Assembly (NCBI GenBank): GCA_002633005.1
Contig: NMRA01000011.1
Coordinates: 175,451-224,178 of the forward strand
Direction: 5' to 3'
Origin: Phoronis australis
Lineage: Eukaryota > Phoronida > Phoronidae
DNA: 48,728 nucleotides
The notes below the pieces were generated by a model. That model was not told the DNA's origin. It did no database searches and was given only the letters and a program-made list of their open reading frames with translations. A program made the translations under genes and the position numbers. Numbering within the stretch: position 1 is the first letter of the stretch; each line of letters begins with the position of its first letter. Positions 33,432 to 45,044 of the stretch are shown piece by piece.

Positions 33432-33840
33432 CCTGGGCTCGGTCTCTAATCTTTGTACTCGAAACGAACTCGAAAATATTTTTGGCAATTTCTCTGCTCC
33501 TTTTGTGCGAACTTAAGATAATTGGTTATCAAACTGTGCTCGAATACATTATAGTTTATGCATAGGAATTTCTAGTTCAAGTTTGCCCTTGAAGACCCTT
33601 ATATTCGTGCTACAAACTCGAGTAAAAACTCGAAATTTCGAGTTCAAACTCGAACTTATTGCTTTAATATTGGGTTTACAAACTGTGAACTAAGGGCAAT
33701 AAATTATCTACGTAAGTTATTGTGTACTTGAGCATAGAATAATAGACACTTATCTTGAGTTCGCCCAAAAGTAGAGTAGAAAATGCCAAACCTAATTTCG
33801 AGTTCCATTTTGAGTAAAAAGATTGGAGACCGGGCCCTGG
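33432..33840. mobile_element. Complete 409-bp TIR element
   Basis: The ends are inverted repeats of about 41 bp: CCTGGGCTCGGTCTCTAATC on the left against CCAGGGCCCGGTCTCCAATC read inward from the right. The centre holds the perfect 16-bp palindrome ACTCGAAATTTCGAGT and several more ACTCGA words. Copies at 1-167 (cut by the window) and 19541-19942 confirm it is dispersed; a lone terminus-like fragment lies near 40024-40060. It has no coding capacity and no clear target duplication. A non-autonomous DNA element is likely. Confidence 0.75.
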
Positions 33841-33899
33841 TCAGATGTGATTGTCAAAAATACACAACTGTAGCTAACTACACGAAGCGACCCCTTTAG

Positions 33900-34175
33900 T
33901 GGTGGAAAGAATACGTATTATCGTGGGCTTCATTGGACATTGTGAGTACTGAAGGTTTGGTTTTGAATTGCAAAAACTTAGGCCGACTTGTGCTTCACGA
34001 CGTATCTTACTGTCCTGGAGTGTCTCAAAATATAGTACCGGGTGCTTGGGAAAACAGTAACTGTCAGGTGATGAAAGCCGTCAGCAATATACACAGTATA
34101 CGGACATACTGTCTAAGCATGTTTTACACAATTCTTTCACCCCTTGTCATTTTATTTAAACAGTATTTTATCTAA
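33900..34175 (+). pseudogene. Possible copia-type gag/pre-integrase fragment
   Basis: The frame opens after a TAG at 33897 and reads GRLVLHDVSYCPGVSQNIV, then a Gly and a Cys/Val-ending strand. This follows the pattern L-x-DV-x-Y-x-P-x3-x-N-(L/I) that precedes the integrase zinc finger in Ty1/copia polyproteins. After about residue 55 the frame loses resemblance and becomes hydrophobic. No protease, integrase, RT or LTR is seen. It starts only 60 bp past the TIR element. A chance resemblance cannot be excluded. Confidence 0.4.
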
Positions 34176-34179
34176 ATGT

Positions 34180-36750
34180 TCTCGTAATTTGAGAGAAATG
34201 ACGTCAAAAGTAAACTAATCAGATTTAGTCATTTTCGTTACACATGCTGACCTAGATTTACTTGCATAAGCCCGATGCTGGAAACGAGATTAGTCGTCAA
34301 AGTTTTCATAAAGGGAACTGTTCTTTTAACTGAATATTTCTTGCCCCTGAGAATGCTTGTGAATGTTGCTCGAACAAACCAGATCATGGTTGTTGACCCG
34401 TGTGTGCTTCGTAACAAATGTCAGGACAGAACATTCCAAAATAAGACCCTTGCTTTCAAAACTTCGAGCCACGCCTGCACGTGTGGAAGATGTTTCATCG
34501 AAATCGGGACCTAGGTGTAAGACATATCTCCTGGAGTCGAAAACAGACTCTCGCACCTGCAAAACAGCTAACCAGCTCGAAAAAGACTAACCCCGACATT
34601 CAATCCAGGAACCCCGGGATCGGACAGGACTCCAGGGAACCAAACCACTACTCCCGCATTTTCTGTCAGAATGAGTTGAGTTCAAAAATTCCGATACCAA
34701 ATTCCGTTTCAATAATCTATGAGGAGTTGAAGTACAGTTTTTTGAGGGAAAGGACAGTGAAATTGAGGATGGTGCAGGTCTTTAGAATGAATAATTCTCG
34801 CTGTCTATTTCAAAATCCGGAAATTGATTGTACCGGAACTAATGTACTCTCCACAATTAAATCGACAATCCCTAAAATGTGGCCAATTGTAAAGATATTT
34901 AAAGGAATTAATCAACAATAGCACTGGGATGTCGAATATTTTTTGTTTTTAATTTTTGAAAATATTTTTGGAAAAAATATTGAATAATCTGACTCGTCGA
35001 GATAAGAACGTGTTGAGAGTACATGTGCGTGTATAGAAAATGTTGACAAATTTATCGATAAAGTAAAATAACGAAGTCAATATAACAAAACTCACGTTTT
35101 AGCATTGACAGTTTTAAGAAATAAATGCAGAAAACAACCGATTCGGTTTCTGTATTCATTTCGTATTTGGTTATCATATCAGTCGCCCAGCGAGTAGTGT
35201 GTAGTGCTTGTGGTCTAACAATGAACTGTTGACCTACTTTAAAGTGGTTCACAATCCACCAGCTTGCCCCACTTAACATGGTGGCTCCGCCCGTGTCAAA
35301 GCATTAGAGATCGCCTTGGATTAGATTAAATGTTTTTGTGATAATTAAGTTCAATTACGCACTGCAAACTCAGATGACATTGCGCGTAAATATTGAAATA
35401 ATGAACGTGGCTAAAGAGTGTATAGGTTTTATTGACCAAAAACAAGTTTTCACAGAGTAATTATCCGGAGTCCTTGAGATTTTCACGTCTCGCCACATAA
35501 CAGACTTGTTCTCGGCTTCGGTAAATCGACTGAATTTAAACGTAGGAACACAAGTTCTCAAAACCGGCTTGGCGGATTTCGCTGAAATTTACAAACATAA
35601 TATTCATTCATCAATCCCAAAAAACACTGTCAGATTTTTTTATTATAACGGCCTAGTTTTTGCGTAATGTAACAAAGACGAATGCGACTTCTATTTTTTA
35701 CCAAAATAACTAACGTTTTTCGAGTTGATTTGTCATGTGTATCAAACGAAAACACTAATCGAAAATTCCTAGCAGCGTTTTTTCGGGTAAATGGTGAAGT
35801 TTTCATTTAAAAAATGTTACATTAAAATCGACACAGGGACTATTTTTCTATGGATGAACCTTTTAAACATGGAATTTTGACTTTACGATGTGTTCACGTA
35901 ATAATAATGACACATAAATATAGGACATAACTTTATATTCTCTTATCTTTTCTTCAGAACTGAAATGTATACTTTTGCTAGTTGCCAAAGCCTAGTTTTT
36001 CATATACGAGTTAGAATTGAGGCCGCTAAATAAGGTTTGACATAACCTTAAAGCAAGATTACACAGCTTACAAAAATTTATGTGTTCGGGAGATAAGGAC
36101 TCTTAAAGAATGTGGGTCATTCTGTTTATGTTCGTGAATCTTTATGCTTCACCATTTTGATTTTTTCAACGAACACGACTATTTTTAATCGTCTAAATTA
36201 ACGTTGACAAAAATAAGTGGTTTTTCGATTAAGGCTATCAAATACTCATTATAAAGAGCGCCTAGTGACCTAGATTTCCCAGAATGCGAGAAACTAAATA
36301 AATGCCGCCAGCCGTCGAGCTCTCAGTGCATTTAGCTCGTGTACTTGGCGGTAAATGTCCTCTCAATAACGTTTAATTCTGCACTTCTCTAATGATCGTT
36401 ATAACACGCATACAGCGATCATGTTTCATAAGCAATGGTCGAGCAACGAACACCGGAAAGGTGGGAATGCTAAAAGAACAAGGGCCCGGGAAATGACAGA
36501 GTGAGGCCAAGCTAGAGAAAGACGGAAATTGAAATATCGCTGACCTTGGCCATCGAACGGGTTCGTTATGTACATTGTAAACTTCAGAAACTTGTTGTTT
36601 TTTGTTGATGTTCTTACCTTTCCAGTAAGAAAGCTTGGCAAGTTAGCTCTTCGTTTGAACATGTCCAGTTTATCTAGCGGTGTCCGCAGACACAGACGAG
36701 CTTAGATCGTTCATCTTAGAACTTCATAGTGCTTTAGAACATCACAAACA
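34180..36750. other. Unassigned stretch
   Basis: A 146-codon plus frame (34481-34921) and several overlapping frames on both strands show no motif, and their composition follows the local base content. No repeats recognised. Confidence 0.35.
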
Positions 36751-36764
36751 TTTTAAGTCTGGGC

Positions 36765-36905
36765 TGCACGCCACCTATTGGCCACATTACGCAACCTAAT
36801 GAAAATAAGTCTGATCAGTCTGAAAACATTTCTGTCGCGATCGGAACTGGAACCCGGGATCTTCTGCTTACCATGCAGACACTGTTGTCCACTGAGTCAT
36901 CGGGA
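36765..36905 (-). mobile_element. tRNA-derived SINE, minus copy
   Basis: Minus strand: GATGACTCAGTGGACAACAG (A-box-like) and GGGTTCCAGTTCC (B box with one change), then a body with ATTAGGTTGCGTAATGTGGCC. It shares its body with 37110-37225 and 14719-14806. Confidence 0.65.
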
Positions 36906-37109
36906 AAACTTGTCGAACACAGAAATCCAATCAGACTTAGCAATGGGCAACCCACCCATAAACTCGCCCGGGGTATATAAATATATGTAAATCTTGAACC
37001 AATGTCGAAATAAAGTTTTACATCGATAATATTTATAAACGCTCACTAGTTTATGGGTGTGATGGCCAATGGAAAGTCTGATTGGGTTTCTGTATTCGAC
37101 CATTGGTCC

Positions 37110-37225
37110 TGATGGCTCAGTGAATTAGAGTGTCTGCAAGGTTAGCAGAAGGTCCCGGTCTGGGCAGAAATATTTTCAGGCAATGTTCATTAGGTCGCGT
37201 GATGTGGCCAGCAGCTGGCGTGCAG
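37110..37225 (+). mobile_element. tRNA-derived SINE, plus copy
   Basis: GATGGCTCAGTGAATTAGAG (A-box-like) and GTGTCTGCA...AGCAGAAGGTCCC are followed by a B box shortened to GGTCTGG by deletion, then ATTAGGTCGCGTGATGTGGCC and GGCGTGCAG. Confidence 0.65.
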
Positions 37226-37349
37226 ATCTGACTTATAAACGTTTGCAATTTATATTTCCACTCAGGTTCAAGATTTATATGTATTCCACTAAAATTATAA
37301 GGCAACTGTGCATAGAATAGCGCACTTGTGAGTTTCCAGTTAGTCAATG

Positions 37350-37364
37350 TGATGTCACCGGAAG
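37350..37364 (+). promoter_or_regulatory. CRE-ETS composite motif
   Basis: TGATGTCACCGGAAG joins a CRE-like TGAYRTCA and an ETS core CCGGAAG with shared bases. CCCGCCATATTG, similar to a YY1 site, follows 20 bp later. The same composite occurs inverted at 38382-38397. Confidence 0.35.
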
Positions 37365-37399
37365 GAGGGCAAAACCCGCCATATTGTTCTTGTTTTGCC

Positions 37400-38380
37400 C
37401 AGAGTCTTTGCTACACGCGAAATCTCACTGGAGTTCTTAGGTGAATTTAACGATCAAAACGTTAACACGATTTAAGGTATGGTAGATGGATCGTGGAATA
37501 ACTGTGAATGGACGAAGGAAATGTGAACTTGTTATGCTGTGAACGGACAGAAATTGGAACTCGACCCGGTCTAGACCTGAGTGCCGCAGGCATACAGGGA
37601 CGATCCCCATAAAAGTTACTCATTTCAAAACACAGCAAATCAAATCAATTGAAACATGCATATGTGCTCATGGTGTTATAATTAGCACATACACTGACTC
37701 TGTATACAGTCAACAAATAACGTGAACATATTCATGAAAACTTCGCGGTTCGCTCGAGTTTCTCTCTCTGGGCGCCATTTTGAGGAAGTTACATGAAATC
37801 ACGCCTGTTGACGAATAAAAAGTACAAGAGACACAAACCTTACAAATTTCACTTGATATTTTACCATTTTATTTGGCAAGTGTCACGCGCCAGGTCACGC
37901 GCTTCGCTCAGTCTCGCATTAGCCTTTGCCTCATACTCACCTGACTCGGTTGAAATACTTTGTGCTTATCGCGCGCGCAGTCAAAGTTAACAGTAACCAA
38001 AAAGTGGAGTTGAAATTCTTCGCCAAATTCACCTGAATTCCCGTAGCTGTGCTTCATCGAAGATATTTTTAGAAGCAGAAAGGATCACTGAAGAAAGTAA
38101 ACGCATTTTTAGATGATAATTTGAGGTGTAGAATGTATTTTTGACGAGGTGAAAACTTAATCAGTAAGCGGATTTCGCCTACCACCCGCTTAAAATACTA
38201 GGGACGAAATTAGTACAGAACGCGATGGAACTTATTGTAGTGCGAATCGGAATTTCATTTACCATAACAGCAATGATTGTTTGGCATTTTTGCACTAAAA
38301 GATTAAAAAACTCGAAGTTAACAACAGAATACACTCTGCTACTGTATCGGGCAAATGGCCAAACGACAAGCTTTTGTCCC
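37400..38380. other. Unassigned stretch
   Basis: Includes CGCCATTTTGAGGAAG (37772-37787), another YY1-like word, and a CpG-richer patch with GTCACGCGCCAGGTCACGCGC at 37881. No gene recognised. The 148-codon plus frame 38225-38671 begins with a hydrophobic stretch but has no homologue I know, and frames on the opposite strand overlap it. Confidence 0.3.
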
Positions 38381-38381
38381 A

Positions 38382-38397
38382 CTTCCGGTGATGTCAC
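38382..38397 (-). promoter_or_regulatory. CRE-ETS composite motif, inverted
   Basis: Minus strand GTGACATCACCGGAAG has the same CRE-like plus ETS layout and spacing as 37350-37364. Confidence 0.35.
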
Positions 38398-38399
38398 AG

Positions 38400-39465
38400 T
38401 TAAGTCTCACATAATCTCGCGTTATTGTTATAAACTCACAAAAGGACTATTCGAGTTCGTCGATGTCGTGCTTGAAAGCGATCTGCTTATAGCGATCTGC
38501 TTTCGCCACTTCCACTTCTCTTCTTGCAAGGGATTAATGCGAATGCTAAAGGTTAATTTAACCAAATATGTAAAAAACCTTTTTAGTTTTAACTCACTAG
38601 TAACTAGGTTTTGCGACCATGTAGACTTCAGCACAAAAGAAATGTTCATTGGTACCAAGACAAAGGAATGAATGAATTACCTAATTTTATTTGATAAATC
38701 GGCAAGATGAAATCCCATAAACGCTCTACATTTTTGTAACGTGTCATTGCCATTCAATATTCCCTTGTACATGTGTATTTTAAATAGTAATTGACTTGGT
38801 TGCGTGTAAGTGAAATCCCAAAGGCCCCATTTTTCAGATTTTTTGGCGACATCGATTAAATATTTTCTTGATTATTGTTTAAGAATACAGGTACACGGTA
38901 TAGGGGAATTTTGTGCCCAGATCAAAGTTCACGATTTAATTCGACTGAGGAGTTAACAGAAAATCCTTAATTTGAATTTTAGCCGTGTTATTCATTAAAC
39001 TAGGCTGGTGTCCACTAATTTTATAATCAAACGCCGGTGAACGGGTTTCACAACAATGAACTCGTCATATAAGATACTTGACAACTGAACGAATCTAATT
39101 CAAATTCATTGAATCATGAAAACTTGACAAATGCGTATCCTGATCTGTCCACAATTAGCCTGAGTCTTCTCTGTTTTCATTAAACAAACGGAAGGAATTG
39201 TACATGCAGACATGACAAGCATTTCCATACAAGTCGCGTGATACACGCCATTTACAGTCCACGATTTATGGCTGACGAGTTTATAATGTTTATCTTATTG
39301 CTACACAGGTAAGTCCTGATATCAACTTTAAATAAGTGCATTTTCGCTGATTGCAGTTCAAATTTTGTTTGACGTGTCTGCAAATTGAGCGTACACTTAT
39401 GCCGATTTCCCACCAACGTTAGCAACGGTTAAACGGTTGCGTATTCCGTTGACTTGAAGACACTC
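38400..39465. other. Unassigned stretch
   Basis: No repeat or RNA feature recognised. Confidence 0.35.
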
Positions 39466-39470
39466 ACAAC

Positions 39471-39982
39471 CAATGAAGTTAGCGAAGGTTTTCACGTGCC
39501 ACCCGTTCCAAACGCCGTAACACCATTCAAGAGTCTGATAAACGCAAGCCCTTACAGGCTTGCAGCTCACTGTAATATGCTACTACAATACATTATACAC
39601 CGTAACACTCTTCGACGAGTCCCACATGCATGTTACAGTGCGCTCCAGGATCAAGTCGATGTTTACACTTGTTGCTAAGATTTTGGCTTATATTAAGCTT
39701 CGAGACTAGTGGCAATCTGTATTTTGCGACGAATTTACAAAGTGGCAGCCTCAGGTGAAAGTACCGCAGTCCCAGAACTCTTAGGTCTCGCGACTTTACA
39801 CATGTTGTCGTTGCTCAAAGAAAAGGCCGTCTCATTATGGGCTTTTTAAAGAGTGTAACAGTGTATAATGTATTGTAGTAATATATTACAGTGAGCTGCA
39901 AGCATGTAGCGGCTTGCATTTAATAGACTCTTGAATGATGTTACGGCGTTTGGAACGGGTGCAGGTGCTTCGTTGGTAATGC
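39471..39982. mobile_element. Foldback element with ~140-bp arms
   Basis: The left arm (39471-39613) and right arm (39843-39982) are reverse complements at roughly 85%: ACCCGTTCCAAACGCCGTAACA, ATTCAAGAGTCT, GCTTGCAGCTCACTGTAATAT and CTACAATACATTATACAC all recur inverted. Each arm has its own small hairpin (GCAAGCC...GGCTTGC in the left). The loop of about 230 bp is unique. No transposase. A foldback transposon or inverted duplication. Confidence 0.8.
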
Positions 39983-40023
39983 ATGAATTTCTTGGATGGG
40001 CGTTTATGGAATGTAATTCAGAG

Positions 40024-40740
40024 CACGGGACCTAATCTCTGTACTCAAACCTCGACTCGAATCAAATTTGACCAATTAAGTTGCTCGTTTCTAGTGATAT
40101 TACAAATTTATTCTCCAATCAAGAGAAATGTATGGGTTTCAAAGCTGGCTTTTAGTCTGGAGACAAGACTTTGGGCCCTGACTTCACCAACAAGCAGTGA
40201 ATCCTTCGTTTTACTGGAAATTCGTGGAGCCATGAGTCAAAAACTGCATTGTATGTTTATGACCTGTGAGATGTTAAGTTGTGAGAATAAACAGTCATCA
40301 AGAATGCGGAAGAGCGTTAACATAGATTGAAATGATTTTATCTTCAAGATGAAAAACACAATTTTACGGGTGCGTGCTTAAAAGTTTCTTTGCTACGTCT
40401 TTGGAATTTGAGTTGAATCATACTAATATGCGTCATTGTGCGGTAATCTATTTAATTAAATAAAAATATATCTTTTGTTGGAGCAATGTAAAACAAGCAT
40501 ACGTGCAGGGCAACGTTACCATTTCGTTTCCATGACCCGTAGTCTCGGTTATAGCAGTTGCGCTTCTTGCCAGCTCTCGTTGTTAATACGTGTACCATGC
40601 AGATATATACATGCATAAGTGAGTAAAATTCTGCGCACACTGATCGATCTCACGAGTAATTAAATTGTGGATATAGACAGAATTTTAATTACATACCACT
40701 GCGTTTAATACCGTCTTCAAATAGTTGTGGTAGCGATTGT
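40024..40740. other. Unassigned; possible lone TIR-element end
   Basis: ACCTAATCTCTGTACTCAAAC with CGACTCGAA at 40030-40061 resembles the left terminus of the 409-bp element, but the rest does not align. Confidence 0.3.
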
Positions 40741-40805
40741 GGGCGGTGGTGGTGCGGTGTTTATGGTGGTGGTATTTGAGGTGGTGGTGATGTACATGTA
40801 CATGT
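40741..40805 (+). repeat. GGT microsatellite and overlapping TACATGTA pair
   Basis: GGCGGTGGTGGTGC...GGTGGTGGTGATG is followed by GTACATGTACATGTAG, two overlapping TACATGTA octamers. Confidence 0.75.
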
Positions 40806-42838
40806 AGATAGGACACCATTGTGACATTTGGAACTTGAGTAGATTGTGTGACTGAAAAAGATTAATGTAGAACACTTTCACGTAAATGATGTTATGGCTT
40901 TAGTTTTCTAGTTCATCACAGCAAAATACCACAACATCTGATTTTGTAGTTGCCCGCATGTTTATTATCTAAAGAAACGTTACGTTGATCGTGTTCCACG
41001 CATGTTCGTATTTTGGGTTTGCTATTTAATTCGTTTGGCTGATTTGATGTTGCGTCTCTGGCAATGTGGACCATCGACACTGCACTAATCGGTTACGTAA
41101 ACATGCGAGAGTTTAGCAGATGTCAACCAAACAACCGTTGCGTTGAATTGTATCAATAATTTGCAGCAAGAGTTACGCAAAAATCGTTTACCCGGCTACT
41201 AATGCAACTGCTGCTTTTGAGGTGGGGGTCATGCAATATACGTATTTTGCTGTTTGTGGTCAATATTTCAATTATTTTTGATAAGCATTCCCTTTGCTTG
41301 ATTTTGCATCCGTCAGACCACCATCCAAACATTCAATTGTTTTATTTATTTGGAAGCATCTTAGTTTGAATTTAAAAACTTGGTTGCACGTTATCGCAAC
41401 GTGTATCAAGGTGTTAAAATATGTTATGAAGAAGCAATCAGTATCAACGGGGTCATGCTAACAAAATCCGTCGGCAAATGAAAACTATAGAAATCTGCAC
41501 TTGACACCGGCGATCTGGTCGCCCAGTGACACTCCGTCATTTGAGATTTACCGCGAACTCGAAAATGAAATTCATTAACAAACGATTGGATAACAAGGCC
41601 CTCTGATCGGTTGTGCTTTGAGTGTGTTTGGCAAGCAAACTTTTATCAAGCGGGTATATGAAGTCATGCAATATGTGCAAATCTGGAATTTCCGTGACAA
41701 GACTTTAAACGTTTCAGAAGGTTACACCAAAGCCGTATCAAATCCAAACACGTTTCCACATTGCCTGTTGAACCTTGCCTGTTGTATGCATAGACCTCTC
41801 TCAACTATATGTAGTCAGAAATCAGCAAGTCGAAATATTTTCGACCGGAGTCTCCGTCGACTTTGGCCGACTTAGCATCAGCAGTGGGCGACGGCCTAGT
41901 TCCTAGAAATAATTTAAGATAGAATACTTGATATATGAGCAAATAGTAGTCTGTAGTTTAATTAATGAGACTAAAAGTACAAGGAAGAATTTTGTTATTT
42001 CGTCAGATGCGTTCGCATTGTCTACTACCGATGGACAACATAACTCAGCGAGAGACGAACACCGAGTGACCAGCAGGCCTTGAATAGCTGAAATTCGTGA
42101 GACCGGAAAATGGGCCATTATCCTGACACTAGAATAGTTTCAAAACCGCAGATGTTCCTCAAATACAATGTAAGGAACAGTTTACCACACTATTCGCCGT
42201 TAAACACCACATTTTAGCTACTGTAGCTGCTGTTTTCGATCAATTAACCGAGGTTTTTGTTCTTATAGCCAAAAATGAATAACAGTTGCTAAGTTTTACA
42301 CACTAATATGTTTTGTCTAATAATTAGAATTGAGCAAGTGAACGGTTTAATAGCAATTACTCTCAGAGACCCCGTAAATGTGGTGACCGCGCAGTAAAAT
42401 TAAGCGCAGTTGAGCGTTATTACAATTTCGATGAGGAGAGCAGTTCGTTTCATCTATGTAACTGTTTGAGCACTGGGGATCCTTACACTGAACAACGTAG
42501 GCAACACGTGATTTATTGCAGCAGTTGGTGTGCTTGACAAAAGACGGTTACATGCACAGGCGTCCTCAGCTTCTGATCGTCCCCAATACACTACATATAA
42601 TACTACAAGGTATGACACTCCCGACTAGAAATTCCACGGGTGCTTCACTTCAGCCGGGGGCATAGCAAACATAAAACTCAATAAATTTACACAAAACAGG
42701 GGTTCAACAAACCAGGAAGAATTGTTCTTTCTCCCAATACCATTCACGGTGTCCTGTTACGGCGACTTCGTAAGAAATTCGCAGTCAAAGAACAAAAATA
42801 TTCACAAAAAGCCCCCACACACGTCCTCCCTGGGCCCG
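40806..42838. other. Unassigned stretch
   Basis: No gene, tRNA or long repeat recognised. The plus frame 41618-41875 has no motif. Confidence 0.35.
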
Positions 42839-42840
42839 TC

Positions 42841-42939
42841 GAGGTTAAGGACGGTACGGAAATTGCCGCTTTGTCGCGTAAAGTCACGATGTCGCTACTT
42901 CCGTAACTCACCGGCAATTTCCGTACCGTCCTAGACCTC
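42841..42939. repeat. Compact 99-nt hairpin
   Basis: The left arm GAGGTTAAGGACGGTACGGA (42841-42868 in full) pairs with the right arm ending TACCGTCCTAGACCTC (42911-42939), with only two or three mismatches over 28 bp and a loop of about 42 nt. Either strand would fold into a stable stem-loop. A small MITE is likely; a small-RNA precursor is conceivable. Confidence 0.75.
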
Positions 42940-42949
42940 AATGCTTAGT

Positions 42950-43010
42950 GGTGATGATTATGATTGCCATGATGATGATAACAATGAAGAGGTGATGGTA
43001 ATGATGATGT
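42950..43010 (+). repeat. GAT-rich simple sequence
   Basis: GATGATTATGAT, GATGATGATAAC and GTAATGATGATG. The Thr-rich minus frame just downstream (43034-43291) may be a decayed extension of it. Confidence 0.7.
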
Positions 43011-43019
43011 TGTCCACAT

Positions 43020-45044
43020 TGTTAAGGGTGATGTCATTGTCCTTGGCCTAATCCGGTGGTGTCCGGGTGTTTTTGAACGATTGACGTCAGTGGCGTCGTG
43101 GTTTCTGGCATTGTTGTTTTCAGCAACGGTCTGAGGTGTCTCAGTACAGTGGTGTCGTCAATGTTACCGGATTTGAGACCATTGTCGGTGCTTAAGTGTT
43201 GGAGACAGGGTTTTCTTCTTTGTTGATTTTGCCGCCTGTGTTGAAGCGGCACTGTAAGTGTCGTCGCCAATTCCGTGGTCTCTAAGGACATTTTTGCATT
43301 GCCAATGCTGACGTGAGAATTGTCGTCTGAGGAGGCACTGCTTTCGTTTTTACTTATGTACTCGTATATTCAGTAGGTTTTGCTAGTGTCGCCCCGTCAG
43401 AGCTCTTCACTTTTACTTTTACATTCTCTAGACTCGCAAACAGTGAGCAGTTTGCCCATATCTTCGTAAACGTAGTTTCTTGCGAGAAAATCGAGAAGTC
43501 GCAAGACCTCGCAAAACCACGCAATTGAAAAGTAAATGTTTCGAGGGAGTACTTGGGAGTTTGCTACCCTGTGTTAGCAAACTAAAGCGGTTTGTCGGCA
43601 AGGTTGGAATTTTGAATTGTGGGATAAGGAAGATTTTTTGCCGTGAGTGCAACCTAATGTCTTTCGGTGTATGGAACTCCAACAAGTTTTTTAACATGGT
43701 CGTGTAAGTCAAAAGTATCATTTAGCAGAAGCCCGATATGATTAGTAATATTCGTAGCAGCTAAGCTATAGCTGGTGCATTTAAAGTAGCATTATTGGCG
43801 AGAAAATGGATATTCTGTCAGTCCCAATGAGGAATCGTAATCATAACATTAGTGGTCGCTGTCCAATCGCTCTCATGATACGTCATATTATTTTAAGCGT
43901 ATTTAATGGGTAAAGTCACAAACCCTAATTGCATCGAATGACTGGCAACCACCTGTGAGAATTGGCAATATGTAATACAATCACAAAAACACAACGTATT
44001 TTCTCGGTTTTTACCTATGGCTAAAGCTAAGTAAACTGAGCGTGCCCCTTTAACTTATCGGAGAATATTGTAACGAGGGCAATTTGTGGTAGACGAAAAT
44101 AATGTGAGAAATGTGCCATATTAAATAAGCAGTTCCAAAGTTGTGGTTTTCGACAATTCTTTTGAAAGCATCAAATGGGAATGAAGGTTTCCTCTAATCT
44201 TGTGCACACCAAATAAAGTAATAGGATTTTGTACCTGCTAGTTTAAGCTAGCCTCTGTATCGGAATGGAAACTGTTGACGTATACCTCTTTAGCGACGTG
44301 AGAGTACGAAAGTGTCTTCCGCTTGACCCAATTTCTGATAGTTCCAACAAGCGCAGACAGGCCACAACCACCAATAGCTACTGATTCCACAACCCCACAA
44401 AGTCCACATAGCGGAAGTCCCTTGCATGACGCGTAGTAGAGGCTGTCCCAAAATAGCAATCCAATCAGAATACGCATACATTGCGTTCGAGTGAATGAAC
44501 ATCTATGAAAATGAATTGAAACTGTATTTGAATTCTTCTTGCATCCTTTTTGAGACGGACGAACAGACAGACAGACGATAGATACACAGACAGACAGATT
44601 AATACCTAGATAGTTTATTGAACCGTCGTGTGTGATAATACGATATAACTGGCTTGATTACATAATAAAGGCTAGGGGAATGCTTTGCGATTGCTTGTAT
44701 ATGAGAGCCACCTCTATAAGTATAGTAACGATCAATACCACTAAAGATGAAATAGATTAAGAAAACTCAACACTACAAAGAACAATTAAAGAAAAATACG
44801 CGTAAACGACAAGCCATTGTACGCTTAGTATTGAATTTGCTAACAACGGCTAGGTGCACTGGTAACTTAATTCATAAACACCCATAATGGCGAGAAAATA
44901 CCTTCACGCAACTTGGCTGTCTTTGAACGATTTGTCCACTGGTGGTCTAGTGTTAGGACTAAGAAAGTGTCTTGGTTTGTCGACGAGGTCGCTATCAACG
45001 TATGTTTCGCAGAAAGTAAACAAAATAACCCCATGTGTGGAGTT
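43020..45044. other. Unassigned stretch
   Basis: Overlapping frames on both strands at 43428-43721 and 44238-44502 have no recognised motif. A CAGA/GACA microsatellite lies at 44562-44600. Confidence 0.35.
44562..44600 (+). repeat. GACA/CAGA microsatellite
   Basis: GAACAGACAGACAGACGATAG with CACAGACAGACAG, interrupted. Confidence 0.75.

Larger units (their letters stand above)
36757..37232. repeat. Large palindrome: two head-to-head SINEs
   Basis: The left arm (36757 to about 36970) reverse-complemented aligns with the right arm (about 37040-37232) along their full length: TTTATGGGTG, AGTCTGATTGG, TTCTGT-TTCGAC, GATG-CTCAGTG, GTGTCTGCA, AGCAGAAG-TCCCGG, TTCATTAGGT, GTGATGTGGCCA and GGCGTGCAG. 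The spacer of about 69 bp is A+T-rich (TATAAATATAT). Each arm carries one SINE, so the pair could form a hairpin or cruciform of about 200 bp per arm, or a double-stranded RNA if transcribed. Confidence 0.8.

Noticed and set aside
34481-34921. 146-codon plus frame
   Set aside because: No domain or homologue recognised; frames in two other phases overlap it.
38225-38671. 148-codon plus frame with hydrophobic N-terminus
   Set aside because: Composition tracks the A+T-rich sequence, opposed frames overlap it, and no family is recognisable.
43034-43291. Thr-rich 85-codon minus frame
   Set aside because: It adjoins a GAT/GTC simple-sequence region and may be a decayed extension of it; no motif.
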